This document shows, piece after piece, positions 9,014-18,213 of a stretch of DNA of 38,837 nucleotides. Position numbers and translations under genes: made by a program. Below the pieces are notes generated by a model, which made no database searches, was not told where the DNA came from, and worked only from the letters and a program-made list of their open reading frames with translations. The number at the start of each line of letters is the position of its first letter. Within the stretch, counting starts at the first letter, position 1. The DNA is from an uncultured Alphaproteobacteria bacterium (GTDB lineage Bacteria > Pseudomonadota > Alphaproteobacteria > HIMB59): NCBI GenBank assembly GCA_902529795.1, contig CABZXY010000007.1:1-38837 (forward strand), read 5' to 3'.

Positions 9014-9865
9014 TTATTTCTCCGTTTGTATTAATCCTTTGATAAACCACCTTTGTAAAATTATAACGACCAATACCGGTGGAAGCATTGATAAAATGAT
9101 ATATGCAAATCTCTCACCTGTTCTAGGTAAAGCCACTCCTTCATAATTTTCTGTAAATATAATTTTCATCCCCATCACAACAGTCCAGTATTTCTCATCA
9201 GTTGTCATAATTAAAGGCCATAAATATTGACTGTAACCATAAACAAACATAAAGATGAACATGGCAGCTAACATAGTCTTGGATAAAGGAATTAAAAAAT
9301 CTATAAAAAATCTCCAGCTATTAGCGCCATCTAATTTAGCAGACTCTAAAAGTTCATCTGGTACTGTCTTATAAAATTGTCTAAAGAAGAAAGTCGCTGT
9401 TGCCGATGCAACTAAAGGAAGAATTAGTCCTGTATATGAATTTGTGAGTCCTAGGTCAGATACAATTTTATAACTAGGAAAAATTCTAACCTCTAAAGGC
9501 ACTAATAATGTAATAAAGATTAACCAAAAAATTGGAACTGCTAGTTTGAATCTAAAATATACTAAGGCATATGCTGACATGGCAGAAATTACAACTTTTA
9601 AAGTCGCAATACCTAAGGCCATAATAAAACTGTTTAGAAACATTTTAGTAGCAGTTACTTCTTCTGACCAACCACCTTTTTCATTTAGAACTTCGTTATA
9701 ATTTTGATCAAAATAGTCACCTAAAAAAAATTTCATTCCTTCTGTGATGATTGAGATATTTTCATGAGTTGAGGTAGCAAATGAATACCAAATAGGCAAT
9801 ACCATAAGTAAAACACCTAATAATAAAATTATATGGGAGAGTATTTGAACTGGCTTAAACTTCAT
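9014..9865 (-). CDS. ugpE: ABC sugar/glycerol-3-phosphate permease, UgpE-like, copy 1
   Basis: VPDELLESAKLDGANSWRFFIDFLIPLSKTMLAAMFIFMF EAA-loop motif; paralog of the next ORF. Confidence 0.85.
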   Translation of the reverse strand: MKFKPVQILSHIILLLGVLLMVLPIWYSFATSTHENISIITEGMKFFLGDYFDQNYNEVLNEKGGWSEEVTATKMFLNSFIMALGIATLKVVISAMSAYALVYFRFKLAVPIFWLIFITLLVPLEVRIFPSYKIVSDLGLTNSYTGLILPLVASATATFFFRQFYKTVPDELLESAKLDGANSWRFFIDFLIPLSKTMLAAMFIFMFVYGYSQYLWPLIMTTDEKYWTVVMGMKIIFTENYEGVALPRTGERFAYIILSMLPPVLVVIILQRWFIKGLIQTEK

Positions 9866-10707
9866 TTATCTTGAAAAATTCCTTGTATGAACCACCTTTG
9901 TAAAAAAATAATAATTAATACAGGTGGGATCATTGACATAATCACAAAAGCAAATCTATGAGATATAGACCCATACATAGTTTTTAAGCCCATAACCACT
10001 GTCCAATACTGCTCAGTAGTAGTCATAATAAGAGGCCAGAGGTATTGATTATAACCAAAAACAAACATAAAGATAAATACAGCGGCTATCATTGTTTTAG
10101 ATAAAGGCACTAAAAAATCGATAAAGAATTTCCAACTATTGGCACCATCTAACTTGGCAGACTCTAAAAGTTCATCAGGTACTGATTTATAAAATTGTCT
10201 GAAGAAAAAAGTTGCTATTGCAGAAGCTGAAATAGGCAATATTAGACCCATATAAGAATTAAGAAGATTTAAATTAGACATAATTTCATAGGTTGGCATA
10301 ATTCTAAGTTCAAGAGGAACTAAAAGAGTTATAAATATTAGCCAAAAAATAAATGAAGAATATTTTACTCTATAGTAGACAAGACCATAAGCGGCCATTA
10401 ATGAAGTAGCTACTGACAGTGTAGCTATGCCCGTTGCCATAATAAAACTATTAAAAAACATTTTTAAAGCAGTTATTTCTTGAAAAAAACCTGAAGTTTT
10501 AAACAAAACACTAGAATAGTTATCTATAAAATTGTCACCTAAAAGAAACTGTAAGCCATTAGTATTAATAAATAAGCTCGTATGAGTTGAACTTGCAAAA
10601 ATTATCCAAACAGGGGCTATCATTAAAAGTAGACCAAAAATTAAAATTAAATGATTCAGACTAAATGTTATTCTATTCATCTTAGTTATAATGAATTTTT
10701 CCTTCAA
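9862..10707 (-). CDS. ABC sugar/glycerol-3-phosphate permease, UgpE-like, copy 2
   Basis: Same EAA-loop motif as the adjacent paralog (VPDELLESAKLDGANSWKFFIDFLVPLSKTMIAAVFIFMF); ATG at 10680 (MNRITFS...) is an alternative start. Confidence 0.85.
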   Translation of the reverse strand: MKEKFIITKMNRITFSLNHLILIFGLLLMIAPVWIIFASSTHTSLFINTNGLQFLLGDNFIDNYSSVLFKTSGFFQEITALKMFFNSFIMATGIATLSVATSLMAAYGLVYYRVKYSSFIFWLIFITLLVPLELRIMPTYEIMSNLNLLNSYMGLILPISASAIATFFFRQFYKSVPDELLESAKLDGANSWKFFIDFLVPLSKTMIAAVFIFMFVFGYNQYLWPLIMTTTEQYWTVVMGLKTMYGSISHRFAFVIMSMIPPVLIIIFLQRWFIQGIFQDK

Positions 10708-11560
10708 TATATCTGAATTGGAAAATTGTAATCACAAGAACAATCAACATCATCATAATTGATTGAGCCCCTGCGCTGCCTAAGTCCAAACCTTTAAAGC
10801 CATCTATATATGCTTTATAGACAAGCGTTTTGGTTTCACTTCCAGGTGCGCCGATTGTAGTAGTATCGATGATTCCAAAAGTATCAAAGAAAGAGTATGT
10901 GATATTAATTATAATCAAAAAGAAAGTGGTAGGCATTAATAATGGAAATGTAATAGTCCAGAATCTTCTGATGTTGCTTTTACAGTCAATAATAGATGCT
11001 TCTATTACAGTTTTTTGAATTGCCTGAAGACCAGCTAAAAAGAAAATAAAGTTAGCACTAATTTGTTTCCATGAGCCAGCAATTACTACATATATGTATG
11101 CATCAAATACATCTTGATACCAATTAAAACCCCATAAATTATTAAATAAATGATATAGCAGACCAAATCTTTCGCTAAAAAAATAATTGGCCATAACACC
11201 TACAACCGCTGGTGCTATAGCATAAGGCCAGATCAAAAGAGTTTTATAAACATTTTTTCCATGAAGAACACTATTAGCCTGAACGGCTAATAACAAACCA
11301 ATAGAACCAGTAATAAGTGTTATTACAAAACTATAAATGATCGTAAATTTAAATGCTGTATAGTACGAAGGATCTGAGAAGATAAATTTAAAATTATCAA
11401 AACCAGCAAAATACGAACCAAAACCAAAAGCATCTTGAATGGTAAAAGCGTCTCGAAAAGTTTGGATAATGGGCCAGTAAAGAAAAATTAAAAGAATTAA
11501 TAGCTGGGGAGCTAAAAAAAAATATTGAGAATAACTAGACTTGAATTGAACTTTTTTCAT
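10682..11560 (-). CDS. ugpA: ABC sugar/glycerol-3-phosphate permease, UgpA-like
   Basis: FFLAPQLLILLIFLYWPIIQTFRDAF and EASIIDCKSNIRRFWTITFPLLMPTTFFL. Confidence 0.85.
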   Translation of the reverse strand: MKKVQFKSSYSQYFFLAPQLLILLIFLYWPIIQTFRDAFTIQDAFGFGSYFAGFDNFKFIFSDPSYYTAFKFTIIYSFVITLITGSIGLLLAVQANSVLHGKNVYKTLLIWPYAIAPAVVGVMANYFFSERFGLLYHLFNNLWGFNWYQDVFDAYIYVVIAGSWKQISANFIFFLAGLQAIQKTVIEASIIDCKSNIRRFWTITFPLLMPTTFFLIIINITYSFFDTFGIIDTTTIGAPGSETKTLVYKAYIDGFKGLDLGSAGAQSIMMMLIVLVITIFQFRYIEGKIHYN

Positions 11561-11571
11561 TTATAGAAAAA

Positions 11572-11594
11572 GGAGGGTATATTAAATACCCTCC
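11572..11594 (-). terminator. Hairpin with U5 between ugpB and ugpA (attenuator-like)
   Basis: Perfect inverted repeat GGAGGGTAT-attaa-ATACCCTCC; on the transcribed strand followed by TTTTT (A5 at 11567-11571). Confidence 0.75.
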
Positions 11595-11610
11595 AAAATT
11601 TAGATTAACT

Positions 11611-12918
11611 TTAAAGTGTTTTTGCGAATTGTGCTAAAAGTTTTTCGGCACCATTATCCATGTTACCAAGCGCTTTTTCCACACTGATATCACCATTAAG
11701 CATTGGCTCAACATTTTCGTAAATTACTTCACGAATTTGAGGCCAGTTACCAGCTCTATATCCACCAGGAATAGTTGAACCTTCTAGACCTAATTGATCA
11801 CCAACTGCTTTGTGATAAGGAGAAGTTCTGTAGAAGTTGATAGTTTCAGCTAGCTCGATACCACCTTTAGTAACAGCGGCATAACCAGTCATGTTGTGAT
11901 AGTATAAATCCATCTCTGGTGAACCCATAAATTCAATGAATTTAGCAAGTCCTTTGTACTCTTCTTCTGTATGACCATTTAAGATCCAGTTAGCAGCACC
12001 ACCAATAAATGTTGGATATTCTTTACCACCAGTTACCGAGTCCCAGTAAAGAATTGGGTTAGTTGTAAAGTTCGGTAATACACCTTTCATACCGCCAAAA
12101 GATGCAGCTGAACCAAACCAGAATGCAGCTTCACCGTTTGTGAAAGGTGCTTGGTTATCACCCCATGCTCTACCCTTATATCCGTACCAACCCTTTTCAT
12201 ACCACTCTTTAACTTTTTCCCAGTGCATTACGAACTCAGGAGTATCGGCAAAAAGTGTTTTAGTTGGAACCGCATCATAACCGTTGTTACCATCAGTCAT
12301 TAATAAGTTATGTCTTGAGAAGAAGTTCTCAGTCCAAATCCATGGGCTGTGACTTTGTAGTAATGGAATATATCCAGCGTCAGCAATTTGTTGGGCGATA
12401 GCTTCAAACTCTTCATAAGTTCTTGGCACTTCCTCAATACCTACTTCCGCTAAGATATCCATGTTTGCATACATTAAACAAGTAGAACTATTGAATGGAA
12501 CACCGACCATCTTACCATCAGCGTCAGCATAGAAGTTTTTGATACCTGGGATGTAGTTATCAGCATCTACATCAATGCCATACTTCTCAGCCATCTCTTC
12601 GAAACCAATCACAACACCGTTTTTAACTTGTGCTACCATGATTGCAGCACCGGCATCATAAACCTGAGAGTAATGAGGTTGATCACCTGCTCTAAAAGCA
12701 GCGATAGTAGCAGCCATGTTATCTTCATAACTACCCTTACCTGTTGGAATGACCATGTACTCATCTTGAGATTCATTAAATCTGTTAGCAATTTCAATAA
12801 TCACATCACCTAAAAATCCACTATTACCATACCACCAATGAATTTCGGTTTTACTGTAACTGTTAGAAGTAAAGGCAAATGAAAATAGAATTGCAAATAT
12901 ACTAATTATCTTTTTCAT
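11611..12918 (-). CDS. ugpB: UgpB-like extracellular solute-binding protein
   Basis: Signal peptide, IHWWYGNSGFLGDVIIEIANRFNESQDEYMVIPTGKGSYEDNMAA...; SD AAGGAG upstream. Confidence 0.85.
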   Translation of the reverse strand: MKKIISIFAILFSFAFTSNSYSKTEIHWWYGNSGFLGDVIIEIANRFNESQDEYMVIPTGKGSYEDNMAATIAAFRAGDQPHYSQVYDAGAAIMVAQVKNGVVIGFEEMAEKYGIDVDADNYIPGIKNFYADADGKMVGVPFNSSTCLMYANMDILAEVGIEEVPRTYEEFEAIAQQIADAGYIPLLQSHSPWIWTENFFSRHNLLMTDGNNGYDAVPTKTLFADTPEFVMHWEKVKEWYEKGWYGYKGRAWGDNQAPFTNGEAAFWFGSAASFGGMKGVLPNFTTNPILYWDSVTGGKEYPTFIGGAANWILNGHTEEEYKGLAKFIEFMGSPEMDLYYHNMTGYAAVTKGGIELAETINFYRTSPYHKAVGDQLGLEGSTIPGGYRAGNWPQIREVIYENVEPMLNGDISVEKALGNMDNGAEKLLAQFAKTL

Positions 12919-13031
12919 TATTTTCTCCTTAAAGATTGATCTTAAGTATTAATTATAAAAAATTAATAACGAATTGTGGATACATATTTAAGATAATTTT
13001 AAATATATATGAAATTTATGTTAATATTTTA

Positions 13032-15401
13032 TTAAATACTTGAAAGTAATTTTTTTCTTCTTTTTTGATTAAATATCACGAAACATAACATAATAAATCC
13101 AAATAAATATACCCATTCTTTATTAGGTCTATCTAAATTGCCAATTTGAATAGATGTAATTTCATCATAGAAAAAAAGACCTCTTTGCTCAGCGACACCC
13201 ATGAATTCAAGATTAACTACATCTAAATTTCCTCGATCATTTAATTCCGTTTCAATACCGATAAATTTTTCTATAGACGTATTGGCGTCTTCCTCTACTT
13301 CGAAAGCGAATAATTTATAACGTTCTCCATAATTCGTATATCTAGTTACTTGAAGTCGAATGTCTCTGCCTTGTTCAAAATTGATACCCTCATTCAAGCT
13401 CCCCTCGTATTCAGAAAATTGAGGGTAAATACGATTCATAATTGCATCTGGTCTGAACATTGAAAGAGTAATTAGTAACAATAAGATAGTTTCGTACCAT
13501 TTTAATTTGGTAATAAACCACCCTTGAGTTGCGCTAGTGAAAGTCAAAATAGCAATTAACGAAACAACAAAAATTAAAACACCATGATATACACTGGATA
13601 CGCCAATTAATAATAATTCAGGATTAAAAATAAAAACTAATGGCAAGATTGCTGTTCTAATTTCATAATAAAAAGCTTGAATACCTGTCTTGATAGGATC
13701 TGCTCTTGATATGGCGGAGGCAGCATATGCGGCCAAACCTACAGGAGGTGTAACATCTGCCATTAATCCAAAATAAAATACAAATAAATGTACTGCGATT
13801 ATCGGTAAAACTATTCCAGAGGCACCACCTATTTCCACAATTACATTAGCCATCAGTGATGCTACAACAAGATAATTAGCCGTTGTCGGCAAACCCAAAC
13901 CTAATATTAAACATAAAACCATCACAAGAAGAATGAGAATGATAAAATTACCTCCAGAGATAACCTCAACAACTTCAATCATTGCATTGCTTAATCCAGT
14001 AGAAGCTACTGCTCCCACAATAATTCCAGCAGTTGCAATTGCGATTGCAATATTCGTCATGTTTATAGCACCTCTGATCATTCCTTTAACAACATCTTCT
14101 ATGCCAAGTTTTATTTGTGATAAATAATCAGAAAACTGTTTGTTAGATTTAAAATCTATTTTTTGAAAAATCATCAAAGCCATCATGGCGATAATGCTAT
14201 AAAAAACGGACGAACCCGCTGACCACCTTTTTATTATAAGAAGATAAATGAGAAGCCCTATCGGAAGTAAATAATGTATTCCTGATAGAAAAGTTTGACG
14301 TAATGGAGGTATATCAACTGGTTCCATACCTTTAAGACCTAATTTGCTCGCTTCTAAGTCTGAAATCCAAAATAAAGATAAATAAATAATTATGGCAGGA
14401 ATAAAGGCGTGCGTGATTACTTGAAAGTAAGTAATACCTAGCATCTCAGCCATGATAAATGCAGCAGCGCCCATAATTGGAGGCATGATTTGACCATTCA
14501 CTGAAGCTGCAACTTCTATTGATCCAGCTTTTACTGCAGGAAAGCCTGTTTTTTTCATTACAGGAATAGTAAATGTTCCAGTCGTAACTACGTTAGCGAT
14601 AGAAGAACCAGAAATCATTCCAGTAAGACCAGAGGCTAGAATTGATGCTTTTGCTGGACCACCTCTAAATTTTCCAACAAGAGCAATCGCGAGATTTAGA
14701 AAATATTTTCCACCTCCTGCGTAATCCAACATGGAACCAAATAAAACAAATAAAAAAACAAAACTTACGGATACAGAAATAGGAATTCCAAAAATAGCTT
14801 CACCACCAAACCAATGATAGCCAACTAATCTTTTTAGAGATAAACCCTGATGAGAAATTAAGTCTGGCATGCTTTGGCCAAAAACTGAATAAGCTAAAAA
14901 AACTATTGCAACAATAACTAGCGGCAAGCCTATGGTTCTTCTTGTTGCTTCCAATAATAAAGTGACCGCTATGATTCCAATGATCATTTCTATTGGAAAG
15001 TCATAACTATTACCAAATAAGGTTATAGGTAATTTCCATAAAATTCCATTACTGTAGACAATCTTTTCATAAAAAATGACTATGTACATGGCACAAGCAA
15101 ATGCCACAAGTGCAATAATAATATCTAGAATTCCAAAATTTTTATTTTTATCTTTTTTTAATAAAGGGTATGAGAGAAAAGCGATTAAAAAAGCAAAGCT
15201 GAGATGAATAGCTCTAGCGGGTACATCTATAAAGACTCCAAAACCAACCATAAAAGGAAATGGTGAAGCGTACCAAAGTTGAAACAACGACCAACAAAAG
15301 GCAATAAAAGCAATTGTTTTAAGATGTAAACCAGAAAGGGATCTGGTTTTACTTTCTACTTCGTCATATTTCTTAGCAAGATTGTTATTATTTTCGGACA
15401 T
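13032..15401 (-). CDS. TRAP transporter, fused 4TM/12TM permease
   Basis: 789 aa multi-TM; GMISGSSIANVVTTGTFTIPVMKKTGF, PPIMGAAAFIMAEMLG, LGLGLPTTANYLVVASL, DVTPPVGLAAYAAS typical of fused TRAP permeases. Confidence 0.92.
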   Translation of the reverse strand: MSENNNNLAKKYDEVESKTRSLSGLHLKTIAFIAFCWSLFQLWYASPFPFMVGFGVFIDVPARAIHLSFAFLIAFLSYPLLKKDKNKNFGILDIIIALVAFACAMYIVIFYEKIVYSNGILWKLPITLFGNSYDFPIEMIIGIIAVTLLLEATRRTIGLPLVIVAIVFLAYSVFGQSMPDLISHQGLSLKRLVGYHWFGGEAIFGIPISVSVSFVFLFVLFGSMLDYAGGGKYFLNLAIALVGKFRGGPAKASILASGLTGMISGSSIANVVTTGTFTIPVMKKTGFPAVKAGSIEVAASVNGQIMPPIMGAAAFIMAEMLGITYFQVITHAFIPAIIIYLSLFWISDLEASKLGLKGMEPVDIPPLRQTFLSGIHYLLPIGLLIYLLIIKRWSAGSSVFYSIIAMMALMIFQKIDFKSNKQFSDYLSQIKLGIEDVVKGMIRGAINMTNIAIAIATAGIIVGAVASTGLSNAMIEVVEVISGGNFIILILLVMVLCLILGLGLPTTANYLVVASLMANVIVEIGGASGIVLPIIAVHLFVFYFGLMADVTPPVGLAAYAASAISRADPIKTGIQAFYYEIRTAILPLVFIFNPELLLIGVSSVYHGVLIFVVSLIAILTFTSATQGWFITKLKWYETILLLLITLSMFRPDAIMNRIYPQFSEYEGSLNEGINFEQGRDIRLQVTRYTNYGERYKLFAFEVEEDANTSIEKFIGIETELNDRGNLDVVNLEFMGVAEQRGLFFYDEITSIQIGNLDRPNKEWVYLFGFIMLCFVIFNQKRRKKLLSSI

Positions 15402-15423
15402 TTAGAAGTACAAATAAAAAAAA

Positions 15424-15447
15424 CCCATGCCATTTTACTGGCATGGG
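15424..15447 (-). terminator. Rho-independent terminator-like hairpin between TAXI receptor and TRAP permease
   Basis: Perfect 9-bp stem CCCATGCCA-ttttac-TGGCATGGG followed on the transcribed strand by T8 (A8 at 15416-15423). Confidence 0.85.
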
Positions 15448-15465
15448 CCAAAATGATTTAAATTA

Positions 15466-16461
15466 TTACATCCAACCCATTTCTTTGTAGTACTTTACAG
15501 CACCAGCATGAAGTGGAGCAGAAAGACCATTGGTGATCATGTCTGCAGGGTTTAAGTTAGCAAAGGCAGGATGAAGTTTTTTGAAATCATCTAAGTTTTC
15601 AAATACAGCACGAACAACTTCGTATACTACATCATCGCTTACTGATGCACTACTCACAAAAGTTGCCATCACACCAAAGGTCGTAGCATCTGCTTTTTGT
15701 GATTTATAAAATTGACCAGCCGGAATACTTGCAAAAGCATAAAACGGATTATCATTTACAAGTGCCGCTTCAACGTCAGAGTCTAGATTAACAAAATGCG
15801 CACCACATCCGTCAATTGCTTGACCTATTGCACCGTTAGGAACGCCAACAGTGTAACCAATAGCATCAACTTTACCGTCACAAAGTGCATTAACCTGCTC
15901 AGAAGATGTTAATTCAGTTGCCTGTTTAAAATCATCCATGCTTGTTCCATGAGCGTTCATAAGTACTTCCATTGTTCCTCTTTGACCAGAACCAGGATTA
16001 CCTACATTCACAACTTTACCTGCTAAATCAGACCAAGAATTAATTCCTGAGTCTTTACCAGCAATTAATTGAAATGGCTCCGGATGAACAGAGAAAACTG
16101 CTCTTAAGTCATCAAACTGATTACCTTCCCATTTTGAAGAACCATTAAATGCATGATATTGCCAATCAGACTGGGCTACACCAAATTGAAGTTCACCCTC
16201 TTTAATTTGACCAATATTATAATTTGATCCACCAGTAGATGGAGCAGCACAACGTAGACCGTGTTTACGACCCTCTTTACGTCCCTCTGCGGCCTCTTTG
16301 TGAACCATACGACATACTGAGTTACCAACAACGAAGTAAACACCTGTTGGTCCACCTGTACCAATAGAAATAAATTCTGCAGCTTTTACAGAGGAAATAG
16401 ACACGCTAAGACCTAAAGATAATAAAGCTGCAACGACAATCGATAATGATTTTTTAATCAT
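15466..16461 (-). CDS. TAXI family TRAP transporter solute-binding subunit
   Basis: Signal peptide; FISIGTGGPTGVYFVVGNSVCRMV, CAAPSTGGSNYNIGQIKEGELQFGVAQSDWQYHAFNG; SD AAGGAGGG upstream. Confidence 0.92.
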   Translation of the reverse strand: MIKKSLSIVVAALLSLGLSVSISSVKAAEFISIGTGGPTGVYFVVGNSVCRMVHKEAAEGRKEGRKHGLRCAAPSTGGSNYNIGQIKEGELQFGVAQSDWQYHAFNGSSKWEGNQFDDLRAVFSVHPEPFQLIAGKDSGINSWSDLAGKVVNVGNPGSGQRGTMEVLMNAHGTSMDDFKQATELTSSEQVNALCDGKVDAIGYTVGVPNGAIGQAIDGCGAHFVNLDSDVEAALVNDNPFYAFASIPAGQFYKSQKADATTFGVMATFVSSASVSDDVVYEVVRAVFENLDDFKKLHPAFANLNPADMITNGLSAPLHAGAVKYYKEMGWM

Positions 16462-16524
16462 GATTGTTCCCTCCTTCTGAAAAATTGACTATAAATCATG
16501 CATTATTTGCATACAATATTTTTT

Positions 16525-17760
16525 ATGGTCGAAATTAATAAAAATTTCCACAATTTAGAAAAATCAACAACTTTAGCTATTAATGAAAAATCTAATGAGC
16601 TCTTAAGTCAAGGAAGAGAGGTTTATAAATTTGGACTCGGGCAATCGCCTTTTCCCGTTCCTGAGAGTGTAGCAGAAGAACTTCAAAAAAAAGCTCATGA
16701 AAAAGATTATTTAGCTGTCGCTGGTCTTGAAGAATTAAGAATAGAAATAGCTAAATATCATTCTAATAAAAATAAACATAATTACTCTAGTTCCGATATC
16801 ATTGTTGGCCCTGGATCAAAAGAATTATTATTTCAAATTCAATTTGTTTTAAATTATGAACTAATCTTACCTACTCCAAGTTGGGTTTCTTATTTACCAC
16901 AAGCTATTTTAATGAATAAAAAATTTCACTTTGTAAAATCAAATGCGTCGATTAATTGGGATTTAAATACACAAGAACTTGATGAATTATGTCAAAAAAA
17001 TAAAAAAGCAAAATTATTAATCATTAATTCACCGAATAACCCTTCAGGCACAACTTTTAGTAATTTAAATGAAATTGTAGAAGTGGCAAAGAAACATAAT
17101 CTTATTATCGTATCAGATGAAATCTATTGTGAATTAGATTATGAAGGCAAATATAAATCAATTACTCACCTCTATCCTGAGCGAACTATTATCAATTCTG
17201 GTTTAAGTAAATGGTGTGGTGCTGGCGGTTGGAGATTAGGTTATATGGTCATTCCTGATGCATTAAAAGAAATTACCAATGCGATGACGATCATCGGAAG
17301 TGAAACTTACACTTCGGTAAGCGCTCCTATACAATATGCAGCTATAAAAGCATTTACAGATGACCACTCAGAGTACTTAGATAAGAGTAGGAAAATTTTA
17401 AAATACATAAGTCAATTTATAAGAAAAAGATTTCTTCAAGATGGTATTAAATGTCAACCTGCACAAGGAGGCTTCTATATGTTATGTGATTTTACAGAAA
17501 CAAAACTAGCAAAATTTAATTCAGGTTCATTAATCTGTAAAAAAGTTTTAGAAGAAACGGGTTTTGCCATGTTACCTGGAGAAGATTTTGGTTTTGAAAG
17601 TAATGAAATGTTATCACGTATCGCCTTTGTGGATTTTGACGGTGCTAAAGCTTTACAAAGTTTAAATGATGAAAATTTAAATGATCAATTTATCCAAGAA
17701 TATTGTCCAAAAATATATAAAGGCGTAGAGAGTCTTTGTTCTTATGTTAAAAGTTTATGA
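16525..17760 (+). CDS. class I/II PLP-dependent aminotransferase
   Basis: INSPNNPSGTTFS, IVSDEIYCELDY, SGLSKWCGAGGWRLGY (PLP lysine). Start taken as ATG 16525 (MVEINKNF...) instead of 16498; either possible. Confidence 0.85.
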   Translation: MVEINKNFHNLEKSTTLAINEKSNELLSQGREVYKFGLGQSPFPVPESVAEELQKKAHEKDYLAVAGLEELRIEIAKYHSNKNKHNYSSSDIIVGPGSKELLFQIQFVLNYELILPTPSWVSYLPQAILMNKKFHFVKSNASINWDLNTQELDELCQKNKKAKLLIINSPNNPSGTTFSNLNEIVEVAKKHNLIIVSDEIYCELDYEGKYKSITHLYPERTIINSGLSKWCGAGGWRLGYMVIPDALKEITNAMTIIGSETYTSVSAPIQYAAIKAFTDDHSEYLDKSRKILKYISQFIRKRFLQDGIKCQPAQGGFYMLCDFTETKLAKFNSGSLICKKVLEETGFAMLPGEDFGFESNEMLSRIAFVDFDGAKALQSLNDENLNDQFIQEYCPKIYKGVESLCSYVKSL

Positions 17761-18186
17761 GTTAACAATTTGCCTTAAGGCATAAAGATAGCCATTTACA
17801 CCCATTCCTAAAATCGAACCATGGCAAGCATGAGCAATAATTGACTTCTGTCGAAATTCTTCTCGAGCATAGATATTTGAAATATGCACCTCAATCTTGT
17901 GAATTTTTTTAATCTCTAATGAGTCATGAAGAGATACAGAACTGTGAGTTAAACCACCAGGATTAATAATAATTCCATCAAAACTATCATCTAGTCCGTT
18001 TAATTTATTAATAATCTCTCCCTCAATGTTATTTTGAAAAAATTCAACTTGGCATCCAAGAGTATTAGCCTCTTCTGTGATTAACTTCTCTAGACTCTCT
18101 AAGGAAAAATCACCGTAAGTAGACTTATCTCTTTTGCCTAACATTTCTAAATTAGGACCATTTATAACTAAAATCTTTTTACTCAT
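17755..18186 (-). CDS. aroQ: type II 3-dehydroquinate dehydratase
   Basis: ILVINGPNLEMLGKRDKSTYGDFSLE, FFQNNIEGEIINKL, IIINPGGLTHSSVSLHDSL, EVHISNIYAREEFR. Confidence 0.95.
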   Translation of the reverse strand: MSKKILVINGPNLEMLGKRDKSTYGDFSLESLEKLITEEANTLGCQVEFFQNNIEGEIINKLNGLDDSFDGIIINPGGLTHSSVSLHDSLEIKKIHKIEVHISNIYAREEFRQKSIIAHACHGSILGMGVNGYLYALRQIVNS

Positions 18187-18213
18187 AGCGTTATTCTTAT
18201 ATCAGATTAATCT

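Noticed and set aside
16176-16364. 62-aa minus-strand ORF inside the TAXI receptor gene
   Set aside because: Alternative frame fully contained in a well-supported CDS
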